The translations under genes were made by a program, and so were the position numbers. Below the pieces are notes generated by a model. It was not told the DNA's origin. It saw only the letters and a list, made by a program, of their open reading frames with translations, and did not search any database. 64,000 nucleotides of DNA from Desmonostoc vinosum HA7617-LM4 (GTDB taxonomy: Bacteria > Cyanobacteriota > Cyanobacteriia > Cyanobacteriales > Nostocaceae), in the NCBI GenBank assembly GCA_019359515.1, contig JAHHHC010000005.1, positions 230,531-294,530 on the forward strand. The letters run 5' to 3'. Numbering within the stretch: the first letter of the stretch is position 1; each line of letters starts with the position of its first letter. Shown in pieces: positions 1 through 8,600 of this stretch.

Positions 1-62
1 CATTTTGCACTCCGCAGTCATAAATCTGCAATACACTGTAAGTTACTAAAAAATCAGAAACG

Positions 63-758
63 ATGGAGAACATTATTAATTTTCACCAGGACTTCAACAA
101 ATTTGTGGAAGATAGCTGTTGCATTCTGTCAGGAATGCAGTTGCCAATCTCACCTCTCCAATATGTTTTGAGGGAGAAACTTGTTAATCAAGATGGTCTT
201 TGGTTAGAGTTTGGTGTTGGTAGTGGACACACTCTCAATCTAATCTGCGAGTATCGGTTACAAGGAACTGTTTACGGGTTTGACAGTTTTGAAGGATTAC
301 CATTCGATTGGCGTCCTGAATTCCCTAAAGGAGCTTTTAAGCAACTAAAATTACCCCAGGTTAAAAGCAATGCTACTCTTATAATAGGTATTTTTGAAGA
401 TACTATTCCTCAGTTTATCGCTGCTAAAAACCAGAAGTATATATCCTTATTACATATTGACTGCGATCTTTATTCATCAACTAAAACTGTCTTCGACTAT
501 TTCGGTGCAAGACTCACAAAAGGCTCGATAATCGTTTTTGATGAGCTGATCGGATATTCTGGATTTGAGCAACATGAGTTAAAGGCATTTTATGAATTTG
601 CTTTAGCTTCAGAGAAAAAATTTCAATGGCTTGGAATCAATGGAACTAAAGATACTAAAGAGCTACTTAAAGATGCTCAATACGGATCAATGGGTGAACG
701 TTGGTTTCCTCAAAGTGTTCCACTCAAGGAGCGTGTTGCCGTCAGAGTCCTTTCTTAG
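63..758 (+). CDS. TylF/MycF-like class I SAM-dependent methyltransferase
   Basis: The 231-residue protein has a Rossmann-type SAM-binding motif EFGVGSG (residues 49-55), the FDSFEGLP segment (73-80) and HIDCDLYSST (131-140), whose aspartates match the metal/SAM site of TylF (macrocin O-methyltransferase)-like enzymes. It probably transfers a methyl group from SAM to a hydroxyl on a sugar or secondary metabolite; the substrate cannot be read from the sequence. It stands alone here, with no neighbouring biosynthetic genes inside the window, although whatever lies upstream is not visible. The start is the first ATG, close to the window edge. The family call is fairly firm and the function open. 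Confidence 0.75.
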   Translation: MENIINFHQDFNKFVEDSCCILSGMQLPISPLQYVLREKLVNQDGLWLEFGVGSGHTLNLICEYRLQGTVYGFDSFEGLPFDWRPEFPKGAFKQLKLPQVKSNATLIIGIFEDTIPQFIAAKNQKYISLLHIDCDLYSSTKTVFDYFGARLTKGSIIVFDELIGYSGFEQHELKAFYEFALASEKKFQWLGINGTKDTKELLKDAQYGSMGERWFPQSVPLKERVAVRVLS

Positions 759-1096
759 AACCTACATTCCGCACTCTCAACTGTCATATAAACTAAGTTC
801 CTTGCTGCAAAACTACAAAATACTTGGCCAGGAGAGAGTCAGCAGCATAATGAAATTACTTGACCAAAACAGAAGTAGTAGCCACAAAACACTACTGATT
901 ATCTTAAAATTCGCTTGAGATAAATTAATGCTATTGTCTCTCCGACTAATATCACTATACGTTTTGTTTTTTCGTCCAAAAGTTTTGCAAATTAGTCCAG
1001 CTGAACGCTGTATTATTACGCCAATTTAAGTTTTGTGATGCCTAGTTACAATTTAAGTGTTGTACGGTTGTGATCAGACAAACCTGCTATTACATT
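759..1096. other. gene-poor intergenic stretch
   Basis: No convincing coding sequence was found. An open frame runs through 631-918 but largely overlaps the methyltransferase in another frame, and its unique part resembles nothing I recognise. Confidence 0.5.
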
Positions 1097-1123
1097 AAAA
1101 AAGGCTCCTGCTATGCAGGAACC
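1097..1123 (-). terminator. intrinsic terminator, minus strand
   Basis: Read on the minus strand, a 9-bp stem GGTTCCTGC/GCAGGAGCC (one G-U pair, 3-nt loop) is followed by six Ts. It lies just downstream of the small minus-strand ORF at 1163-1342 and could end its transcript. Confidence 0.6.
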
Positions 1124-1150
1124 AAAATCAAACTCTAATTTGACTGATTA

Positions 1151-1188
1151 AGACGACACCTTTTATTCCTGGTGTCGTCTGCTATTTT
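1151..1188 (+). terminator. perfect 10-bp hairpin, possible plus-strand terminator
   Basis: Arms AGACGACACC (1151-1160) and GGTGTCGTCT (1171-1180) pair perfectly around a 10-nt loop and are followed on the plus strand by a short T-run. The hairpin overlaps the last codons of the minus-strand ORF. Confidence 0.4.
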
Positions 1189-1342
1189 TACTCTTCTCAT
1201 CCTTCTCGCTACTTTGTAACACAACCAAAGTATTGAGAACTGGTGGTAAAACCAAATGGTAGCTACCCCGTAAATCAGGAATAACAACGCAAATCAACAA
1301 TGCAGCCACTGCGATACTAACAGTGAAATTTTTGCTGTGCAT
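1163..1342 (-). CDS. possible small membrane protein, unknown function
   Basis: A 59-residue ORF starts at an ATG, with an in-frame TTG four codons earlier. It has one hydrophobic N-terminal segment (roughly residues 5-23) and a short charged tail rich in Lys, Ser and Arg. I do not recognise the family. Support for it being a real gene is modest: a plausible membrane segment and a good minus-strand terminator about 40 bases downstream. No clear ribosome binding site is visible. It could be a chance ORF. Confidence 0.35.
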   Translation of the reverse strand: MHSKNFTVSIAVAALLICVVIPDLRGSYHLVLPPVLNTLVVLQSSEKDEKSKNSRRHQE

Positions 1343-2001
1343 ACGTTTTTCCAAAAACGATAATTACACTGTTGCACATACTGCACTACATCAACATCAG
1401 TAAACTTACTAAGTAATTTCTATTAACTATTATTATTACTATTTGAGCCTATACAAATAAACCCAAAAATTAAGTAGTTGAAATCACTTAGCTGTATAGT
1501 GTAAGTACTGAAAAAGTAATAGAGACGTAGAGTTATATAAATTCTTTAAAAGTTGAAACATAGTGTTTATAAAGGTTTGACGAACCTCTTGGTTAATCAC
1601 TGAGGAATAATATTTATTTATATGTAATGTAATTAACGTGCTGCTTGATGATTTCTTCCTCAATTATATCTCTCGAAATTTTTTCTGATCTGATTTTAAG
1701 AATTGATTATTATGATGTTAATTACATCACAAAATCAGCAATTCCTAAATCATAGAGTGACTACAAAGCAATTGAACTTTGTTGCATAAAGCATACAAGC
1801 ATTATAGATTTTAAATTAAATGAATTCTGGTAACGGAATTGAAACGTCAGCAATTTATCAGGCGATCGCGCAGTTGACTAAAGATCGATAATTCAGAGCG
1901 ATCGCCTTACGCTCCAACAGTCCTTATAATGAGATGTATCATAAACGTGATGCCATTTTGGTTGATAGATTTGGAGCGATCACATGTATTGAGCGCGTTC
2001 A
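1343..2001. other. long AT-rich non-coding stretch
   Basis: No gene is supported here. The stretch is AT-rich and broken by stops in all frames. Sites with the cyanobacterial HIP1 core (GCGATCGC) lie near 1862 and 1898. Confidence 0.5.
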
Positions 2002-2217
2002 AAAGCACTAAAGCTAGGTTTTACTAACTTGCCTACTGCTGGCTCACATCATGTTTTTCAGTATCCATCATCTGGAGCGTGAGTAATTTTGCCAGGGTAT
2101 GAAAAAAAGGCATATGTCTATGCTGTGCATTTGGTCACTTTACGCCGAATACTTGTAGAGAATGGTTTAATTGATAAGATTGCTTTTGACAGTTTTCTAG
2201 AAAAGATACCTAGTTAA
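2002..2217 (+). pseudogene. decayed HicA-like mRNA interferase toxin
   Basis: One frame reads LGFTNLPTAGSHHVFQYP, an in-frame TGA at 2080-2082, then PGYEKKAYVYAVHLVTL, RRILVENGLI and a short tail to TAA at 2215. The GSHH motif, the following strand and the TLR-ILxxxGL segment are the hallmarks of HicA/YcfA toxins, small dsRBD-like RNases that are normally neutralised by HicB. The N-terminal codons are also out of frame or missing, and no hicB remnant was seen. It therefore looks like a dead toxin gene. A short functional product from a restart is unlikely because the catalytic GSHH part precedes the stop. Confidence 0.6.
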
Positions 2218-2309
2218 ATGCGATCGCAGTCTCAAAGAGCTATCGCACTCAAGTGGGCGCAAACAGCGTCACCGTAATCCTAGCAGCACTGAGTCCTTTA
2301 CATCTACTG

Positions 2310-2432
2310 CGACAAACAATTTGTTAATCCACAACTCAAAAAGTTGCGTCATTGATTGTGTTAAATCCAGTCAGCCGGTACTACTCACCTTCAAATCGCT
2401 GAATTTACTATTCCCGACAAACAATTTGTTAA
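2310..2432. repeat. 18-bp direct repeat pair
   Basis: The sequence CGACAAACAATTTGTTAA occurs at 2310-2327 and again at 2415-2432. Its core AACAATTTGTT is a small palindrome. It may be a remnant of a dispersed intergenic repeat family or a paired operator; the rest of 2218-2609 shows no coding potential. Confidence 0.5.
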
Positions 2433-2609
2433 CGACGATAAATATCTTGTTAATCGACATCGGTAGAAGTAAGCAGAAACTGAACACCTTTTGAACTGGA
2501 AAACGAGTACTCCGTTGAGACAAACTACATCATATGGTTCTTCAAGTTGAAGTACCAATAGATTACAAGCAACAAAAAAGCAAAAAATTAGGACTTAGAG
2601 GTTTTTAAT

Positions 2610-2879
2610 ATGCTGAAGCGCACTTTTTTACCATTTTTTCTGGGTGGAATCACGTTATTGAGTTGGGGACTAACATCTCCAACTATGGCGAAATCTCCTG
2701 AGTTAACGACAGAACTAAACACAGAGCTAAAAGCAGAAGCACCCTTTGAAGGGTGTCACTACAAACAGGGAAAGTTCACTCTTGGTTCAACAGTAACACA
2801 AGATGATGGAAAGTTATATGTATGTGTGAATGACTTCAACAGTGGTGGTAAGTATGCGTGGCGACTTCAGCCGAAGTAG
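2610..2879 (+). CDS. small secreted protein, possibly DUF1496-like
   Basis: The 89-residue protein starts with a typical signal peptide: a KR positive end, a hydrophobic core (residues 6-22) and a likely cleavage near TMA-K (about residue 28). The mature part is about 60 residues with two cysteines (FEGCHYKQG and LYVCVND) and a closing WRLQP. The Cys/Gly/Trp spacing resembles the short periplasmic DUF1496 domain; this match is from memory and tentative. It is a single gene with its own downstream terminator. Function is unknown. Confidence 0.6.
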   Translation: MLKRTFLPFFLGGITLLSWGLTSPTMAKSPELTTELNTELKAEAPFEGCHYKQGKFTLGSTVTQDDGKLYVCVNDFNSGGKYAWRLQPK

Positions 2880-2950
2880 AATGCACAGAATTTTATAGAA
2901 AACAGCATACTTTCAAATTAGCTTTGAGTGGGTTTGGAGTCCGGTAAAAT

Positions 2951-2979
2951 GAAAATGCCCTCATAAGAGAGGGCTTTTC
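2951..2979 (+). terminator. intrinsic terminator of the small secreted-protein gene
   Basis: A GCCCTC/GAGGGC stem (2957-2962 with 2969-2974) has a 6-nt loop and is followed by TTTT. It lies about 75 bases after the upstream stop codon. Confidence 0.75.
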
Positions 2980-3132
2980 ATATTTTGAGCTAAAAACTGG
3001 TAGTCTGTCCGGATTATCAGTTGTAAGGATTCAGGTCTAGTATTGCGGAAGTAAAGAAGGGCGAGACTGAGGATTAATAGAGTTAGCAAATAACCGTTAT
3101 AAACACGCTCATTGTAGCAGCTTAAATGCTGA

Positions 3133-3340
3133 TTAGCTTAACCACTTGCCATCTAGGGCAACATGAGTGATACCCATAGCAGCCTGCTCGAATGTAGCGC
3201 GAAAACGCTGTTCGCTCTGTTGTAGTTTCTCTTGCGCCTGCTGGCGCTGGTGTAGGTCGCGGCTAATGAAGTAGTAAAGTAGAGCCAAAAGAGCCAAATT
3301 CAATAAGGATGCTTCTGTAGTCAGAGCAGAGATTAGACCT
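3133..3340 (-). pseudogene. fragment of a PAS-domain sensor histidine kinase
   Basis: On the minus strand one frame gives a hydrophobic helix (LLNLALLALLYYFISRDL), a linker helix (QRQQAQEKLQQSEQRF) and the start of a PAS domain (RATFEQAAMGITHVALDG), then a stop. This order (membrane helix, coiled linker, PAS) is standard in cyanobacterial membrane histidine kinases. There is no start, no rest of the PAS fold, and no HisKA or ATPase domain, so it is a short relic. On its upstream side it runs into sequence of the form AGACCTCTTGCAAAAGT, which may mark the junction of an old insertion; that is inference. Confidence 0.65.
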
Positions 3341-3548
3341 CTTGCAAAAGTCCCAGATGCGTGGGAGAAGTTAAGTTGAGGAAGGGATCAGACGATTAAA
3401 GTTTGGAGACGATAAACTCAAGCAAGATGTCCCGATTTCTCAAGAATAGTGTATAAACGAACGCCATGATTTCATTCTTAAAACGCGATCGCCTAATTTC
3501 TCTGTTAAAAATGAATGAGATGGTTGCTGTATATGGATTTGAGGTGAA

Positions 3549-3621
3549 TGGAGAATAGGGGATTTGAACCCCTGACCTCTGCGGTGCGATCGCAGCACTC
3601 TACCAGCTGAGCTAATTCCCC
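3549..3621 (-). tRNA. tRNA-Ala (CGC)
   Basis: A full cloverleaf folds by hand: acceptor GGGGAAT/ATTCTCC, D-arm GCTC/GAGT, anticodon stem CTGCG/CGCAG with loop ATCGCAC (anticodon CGC), T-arm AGGGG/CCCCT with TTCAAAT loop, and discriminator A. It is 73 nt with no encoded CCA and decodes GCG alanine codons. The anticodon stem-loop contains the octamer GCGATCGC, identical to HIP1. Confidence 0.93.
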
Positions 3622-3647
3622 TTAACGCCCTCTCACCATAGAGTATT

Positions 3648-4376
3648 CTAACATTCACTTACAGATGGCTGTGGCAAAGTTCGTGAATAGACTTCTTGTA
3701 CTCGTTCTAGTTCTAAATCACTTAAGTAATCAACTGTCCAGTTACAGCGGCGCTGAAGCATATGAAATGGGTAAGTGTTTGCTACACCAACTACCTGCAT
3801 CTGCGCTTGTTTTGCTGCTTGGATACCAGCTGGTGTATCTTCAATTGCTAAGCATTGTTGTGGTTGCAGATTTAACTCTGGATATTCCTTATTCAGGCGT
3901 TCGACTGCCAGCAGATAACCATCAGGGTCTGGTTTACTGGTGGTAATGTCATCACCTGCAACGATAATTTTAAAATATTCAGCCAGCTTGGCGCGATGGA
4001 GTACCAATTCTATTTCTTGGCGAATCGCACCACTGACTAACCCTAGCTTGAGATGATGCGATCGCACTTGAAATATTAAGTCTTCTAAACCTGGATACAA
4101 AGGTAGTTTTTCTATCTTCTCTAGTTCTTGTACATAAGCTTGGGCTTTGCGGTACAGCAGCTGAGTCAAATAGTTTTCATTAACTACTCTACCGCGATTA
4201 TTTAGTAATGCAGCAAAACAAGCGCGATCGCTTCGTCCCAAAGAAGCTTGACGTTCATCAACTCTTTGGGGTTGGAGGTTTTCTGCAATCAGGATCTCAT
4301 CTATTAGTTGTAGGTGGATTGGTTCATCGTTAATGATGACACCATTAAAATCGAACAAAACTACCTTTAAACTCAT
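3648..4376 (-). CDS. HAD-superfamily phosphatase, beta-phosphoglucomutase-like
   Basis: The 242-residue protein carries HAD motif I FDFNGVI (residues 8-14), motif II with VSGA, motif III around SKPDPDG and motif IV AIEDTPAG. This order with a helical cap after motif I fits the CbbY/beta-phosphoglucomutase-like subgroup acting on small phosphorylated metabolites. The usual second aspartate of DxD is Asn11, which could lower or change activity. The chosen ATG overlaps the stop of the upstream methyltransferase by four bases (ATGA), showing translational coupling; a longer frame reaching 4415 lies inside that gene and is rejected. Confidence 0.85.
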   Translation of the reverse strand: MSLKVVLFDFNGVIINDEPIHLQLIDEILIAENLQPQRVDERQASLGRSDRACFAALLNNRGRVVNENYLTQLLYRKAQAYVQELEKIEKLPLYPGLEDLIFQVRSHHLKLGLVSGAIRQEIELVLHRAKLAEYFKIIVAGDDITTSKPDPDGYLLAVERLNKEYPELNLQPQQCLAIEDTPAGIQAAKQAQMQVVGVANTYPFHMLQRRCNWTVDYLSDLELERVQEVYSRTLPQPSVSEC

Positions 4377-5272
4377 GCCATTATGCCAAACGCTGGAGAG
4401 CCAAGCTCCCCCCAATCATTATTATCTATTGTGGTGTCTATTGATGTGCGAGTATACTGCTGTGCATTATTGACTGGCGTCGGTTTAATACCGCTACTTA
4501 GTTGATGTATCCACCAAACATCATAGGTTCTAACTGCTTCAAATCCTGCTGACCCCATACTTGCATCTATATTGCCATCAGCATACTCACGAATATATGG
4601 TTCTTCAAAAATATTATTGAGCCAATCTAACTGACGCAGGGTTTTTTGATTACCATCTAAAGTTAGTACTTGTCCGCCAGCTACTAGTAACCGAAAGCTT
4701 TCTCGCAGAATTTCCCGGCATACTACATTTGGTGTTTCATGGAATAGCAAAGCAGCTGTGACTAAATCGAAACAAGCGTCACTGAAACTTGTTTTTTCAG
4801 CATTGCCATGTTGCCAGACTATTTCTAAACCTGCGGTTTTGGCTTTATCTTCAGCCCTCACCAGCATATATGGAGATAAATCTAAACCAATAACTTCTGC
4901 TTGGGGGAAAGCCTGCTTTAACATCAACGTAGTGGAACCTGTACCGCAGCCTAAATCTAGGATACGTCGTGGTTGTACCTTGACGGCATCAATTAAAGCC
5001 TGACGCACCAAAGTTTCGTTGGGTGGTAGAACATATTCAGTAATCGGATCGTAGGAAACCGCAGCTCGATAGTTGAGATATCCATCCTTGATACCGTGAA
5101 AATTTTGGCTACTGTAGTACTGGGGAAATGTTACATCGGCTTGTCGGAAGCGATCGCTTTCTCTCTCCCAGTCAATACTATCAGCGTAACGTCGCCATTT
5201 ATCCTCATCAATCAAAAGACGGAATACAGGAGATAAAAAGCGCTCCCAGATGGTATCTTGTTGCACAGCCAT
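4373..5272 (-). CDS. class I SAM-dependent methyltransferase
   Basis: The 299-residue protein has the SAM-binding motif ILDLGCGTG (104-112), the acidic strand-2 end VIGLDLSPYML and a later LLVAGGQVLTLD segment, typical of the UbiE/Methyltransf_11 type. A ~100-residue N-terminal extension precedes the Rossmann core, as in several cyanobacterial paralogues of unknown substrate. It is the first gene of a two-gene operon: its stop overlaps the start of the HAD phosphatase. The link suggests that both act on one small metabolite, but no substrate can be named. Confidence 0.82.
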   Translation of the reverse strand: MAVQQDTIWERFLSPVFRLLIDEDKWRRYADSIDWERESDRFRQADVTFPQYYSSQNFHGIKDGYLNYRAAVSYDPITEYVLPPNETLVRQALIDAVKVQPRRILDLGCGTGSTTLMLKQAFPQAEVIGLDLSPYMLVRAEDKAKTAGLEIVWQHGNAEKTSFSDACFDLVTAALLFHETPNVVCREILRESFRLLVAGGQVLTLDGNQKTLRQLDWLNNIFEEPYIREYADGNIDASMGSAGFEAVRTYDVWWIHQLSSGIKPTPVNNAQQYTRTSIDTTIDNNDWGELGSPAFGIMA

Positions 5273-5638
5273 AGAAGTAGTTAAAATTTAGGTTATTTTC
5301 CTTACAAATTCTACCAGAGTCATTTTCTACCGATGGCGGGCAGGTTGGCAATCGAATTATTGTGTAATATAGTTGTAGTATAAATATATTGCTGAAAAAC
5401 TATCATGCCAAATTTAACTTATATAAAAGAGTAAAACTAGGCTTTTAATTAAGTAAGTCAGTGAGAAAAATTCAATGTACATATATGAAAAAATATAAAT
5501 TATCCGTAGTTCGTAGAGTGTATTACGCCTTCAAATTGTTGACGGTGCGGCGCTACGCGACAACACACCCTACATTGAAATTTCTTGACTAGGCTTTTAA
5601 TTTCAAATTTCGCCTAAAAAATTCAAACAAGTAAAAAT
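5273..5638. other. intergenic region upstream of rtcB with repeat remnant
   Basis: No gene is seen. The part near 5515-5575 (GTAGAGTGTATTACGCC to AACACACCCTAC) is an imperfect inverted repeat of a kind common between genes in this group; a related AACACACCCTAC lies near 30350. The AT-rich remainder presumably holds promoters for the divergent genes. Confidence 0.5.
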
Positions 5639-8600
5639 ATGCCCTACGAAAAGTTAGAAATTACCACGCCAGCCCCCGTCCTTTCTTGGGCGAATCACCC
5701 TTTGGGTTCAGAAGAAATCAAGATGGTGAAGAATGTAGCATCGCTACCATTTGTGTTTAAGCATGTAGCTTTGATGCCAGATGTACATTTAGGTAAAGGT
5801 GCTTTAGTTGGTTCAGTAATTGCTACGAAAGAAGCAATTATACCTGCTGCTGTCGGTGTTGATATTGGTTGCTTTGTGGGAGATACTTTAATTCCTCTGG
5901 TAGATGGTCAATCTTACCGCATTCAAGACCTAGTGGATTGGGGCAAAGAGTTTATAGTCTACGCTTGTTCACCAACAGGAAGAATCGTTGCAGCCAAGGC
6001 AACAGCCAAGTTAACTAGACGGAATGCCCCACTTGTAAAAGTGATTTTAGATAACGCAGAAGAAATTATCTGTACCCCCGAACATCAATTTATGCTTCGG
6101 GATGGAACTTATAGAGAAGCTCAGTCACTGCAAGCGGGAACTTCCTTAATGCCCTTTTACTCCCAAACTGACAAAGATGGCTATACCCTGATTGCTCAGC
6201 CGTACTCTAGCAAATGGCAAAAAGCACACTGGATTATTGCCAAATCTGGGTTGCTTGGCAAGATTACCAAATTTGAGGGACAGAGAACCTATGCAGAGCG
6301 AGGAACTAAAAACATCCTCCAGTATATGCAGCAGCAGCCAGAACATTTTAAAAATGCAGTTACAGATAATGGTCGTCGGGGTAAGCAATATCTAGTTAAA
6401 TACAACACGAGTGAAAAAGGGAGAGCAAAATCTCAGGAAATTGCTAATCGCAACTATACTTGCGAAATTTGTGCAATGGAAGTTAAAACTCCTATCGGAC
6501 TCCATAACCATCCTACAAAAGAACATCAATGCAATCACAAAGTTGCCGCAGTAATTTCTCTAAATTACACCGAGGATGTTTACTGTCTCACAGTACCGGA
6601 ACACCATAACTTTGCGCTTACAGCTGGGGTGTTTGTTCATAATTGCGGGATGAGTGCCATCAAAACACCATTTACTGCTGAAAAATTGGAAGGCAAACTC
6701 AAGAAAATCCGCTTGGATATTGAAGCAGCAATTCCTACTGGGTTCAGCGAAAACAAAGATGTAGAAAAAACTGTTACTAATTGGCAAAGGTGGCGTGACT
6801 TCAAAGACTTGCATCCAGGAGTGCAAGATTTGCAAGGCAAAGCAATGAGACAAATGGGTTCTCTCGGTGGTGGAAATCATTTTTTAGAAGTGTGCCTCGA
6901 TACAGAAAACCAAGTTTGGCTAATGTTGCATTCTGGTTCGCGCAACATCGGCAATAACTTAGCTCAATGCCATATTCACACAGCCAAAGAATTACTCAAG
7001 CTGGCAGGTAATCACTTACCTGACCCTGATTTATCATACTTTGTGGCTGGGACGCCAGAATTCCGTGCATACTGGAATGATTTGCAGTGGGCGCAAGACT
7101 ACGCGCGTGTCAACCGCGATGTGATGATGGCGCGTTTCAAGCGCATTGTTGAAAAACATCTAGCTGGCGGCAAGGCAATCAAACCCCTTTTAGAGGTAAA
7201 TTGTCATCACAATTACGCCGAAAAAGAAGTGCATTTTGATGAAGATGTGTACGTTACTCGTAAGGGTGCAGTACGCGCACAGACTGAAGATTATGGAATT
7301 ATCCCTGGTTCAATGGGGGCAAAATCTTTCATTGTTAAAGGTAAAGGTAATGCCCATAGCTTCTGTTCTTGCTTTCCAGCGGGGACTCAAGTATTAACAG
7401 AATTAGGGTTGATGAATATTGAAGATGTATTTAATTCATCGCAACCGATTAAGTTAATATCCTACAACCAACAACTGCAAAAATTTGAGGCCAAGAGTAT
7501 CTTAGAGCAAAGCGATCGCCTTGCTTTAGTACAAACGTATTCATTTTCTCAAACTAGACGCAGATTAGACAACACAATTACTTGTACTCCCGATCATCCT
7601 TTTGCTACTTATGAGCAAGGAAAACTCACATATGAGCCAATTGACAACATAGCTTTAGCCGCCGGGGGCGCAATTGTACCTACTCATGTTAATATTCGCT
7701 CTAACTTAACATGGGAAGAACAAGATATAAACTTCTACTATTTACTTGGCGTGATTTTAGCAGACGGTACAATTCATCTCAAACAGCGAAAAAATGCACC
7801 GGAAATAAATAGTAGACCACGCGAGGGTAAATACTTAAATGCTTATGTACGTATCTACCAATCTTCAGAACCATCTAAGCAAGAGTTTGTCAAATATTTA
7901 GAGAAACTTTTGCATTCATACACTCATGAAGTTTCGCTCAGAACCCAAAAACCCAGAAATGCTAATTTGAGAGGAAAAGCAATCACTGGCTGGGGACTAG
8001 TTGAAATAACTGTGAGTGACTTATCCTTCGTGGAAAAAGTCAAGGAACTTATTCCAAATTTATCTAATATTCTGCTAGCTAATCCATATTTGGCACTTTA
8101 TTTTCTCGCGGGATATTTAGATGGTGATGGCACACATAACAGAAATACTGTATCTATTAGTATTAGCAAAAAACCAATGTTTACCATCTTGATTACTGCG
8201 CTATTGTCTTTAGGCGTGGCTTACAAAGTTTACCGCAATCGGAATAACTATGTAGTAGAGTTCCGGGATAATGAAACTTTAAATAAGTTACGCACAATTT
8301 GCCAGCGCCTGATCATAGATGAACCACCACAAAGGCTCTATGCTGATAAATTACTTTTGGCTCAATCTCTGACTGGAGGTAAATTAAAGTGTGATGATCT
8401 CACTTCTTTAGCCAAAGCAGGAAAAATGGTAAACGTTGCCAAATTTCAGGGGCAATTTATTGATGATAGCTTGGCTATGAATCGAGTAATTAAAGTTGAT
8501 GCGGGTGAAAAATATTTACCAGTTTATAACTTTACTGTAGAAGACAATCATAATTACATTGTCTTTACTGAATATTACACGCCAATTCTAGTGCATAATT

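Noticed and set aside
631..918. Plus-strand ORF after the first methyltransferase
   Set aside because: It overlaps the methyltransferase for 128 bases in another frame and has no recognisable domain or ribosome site.
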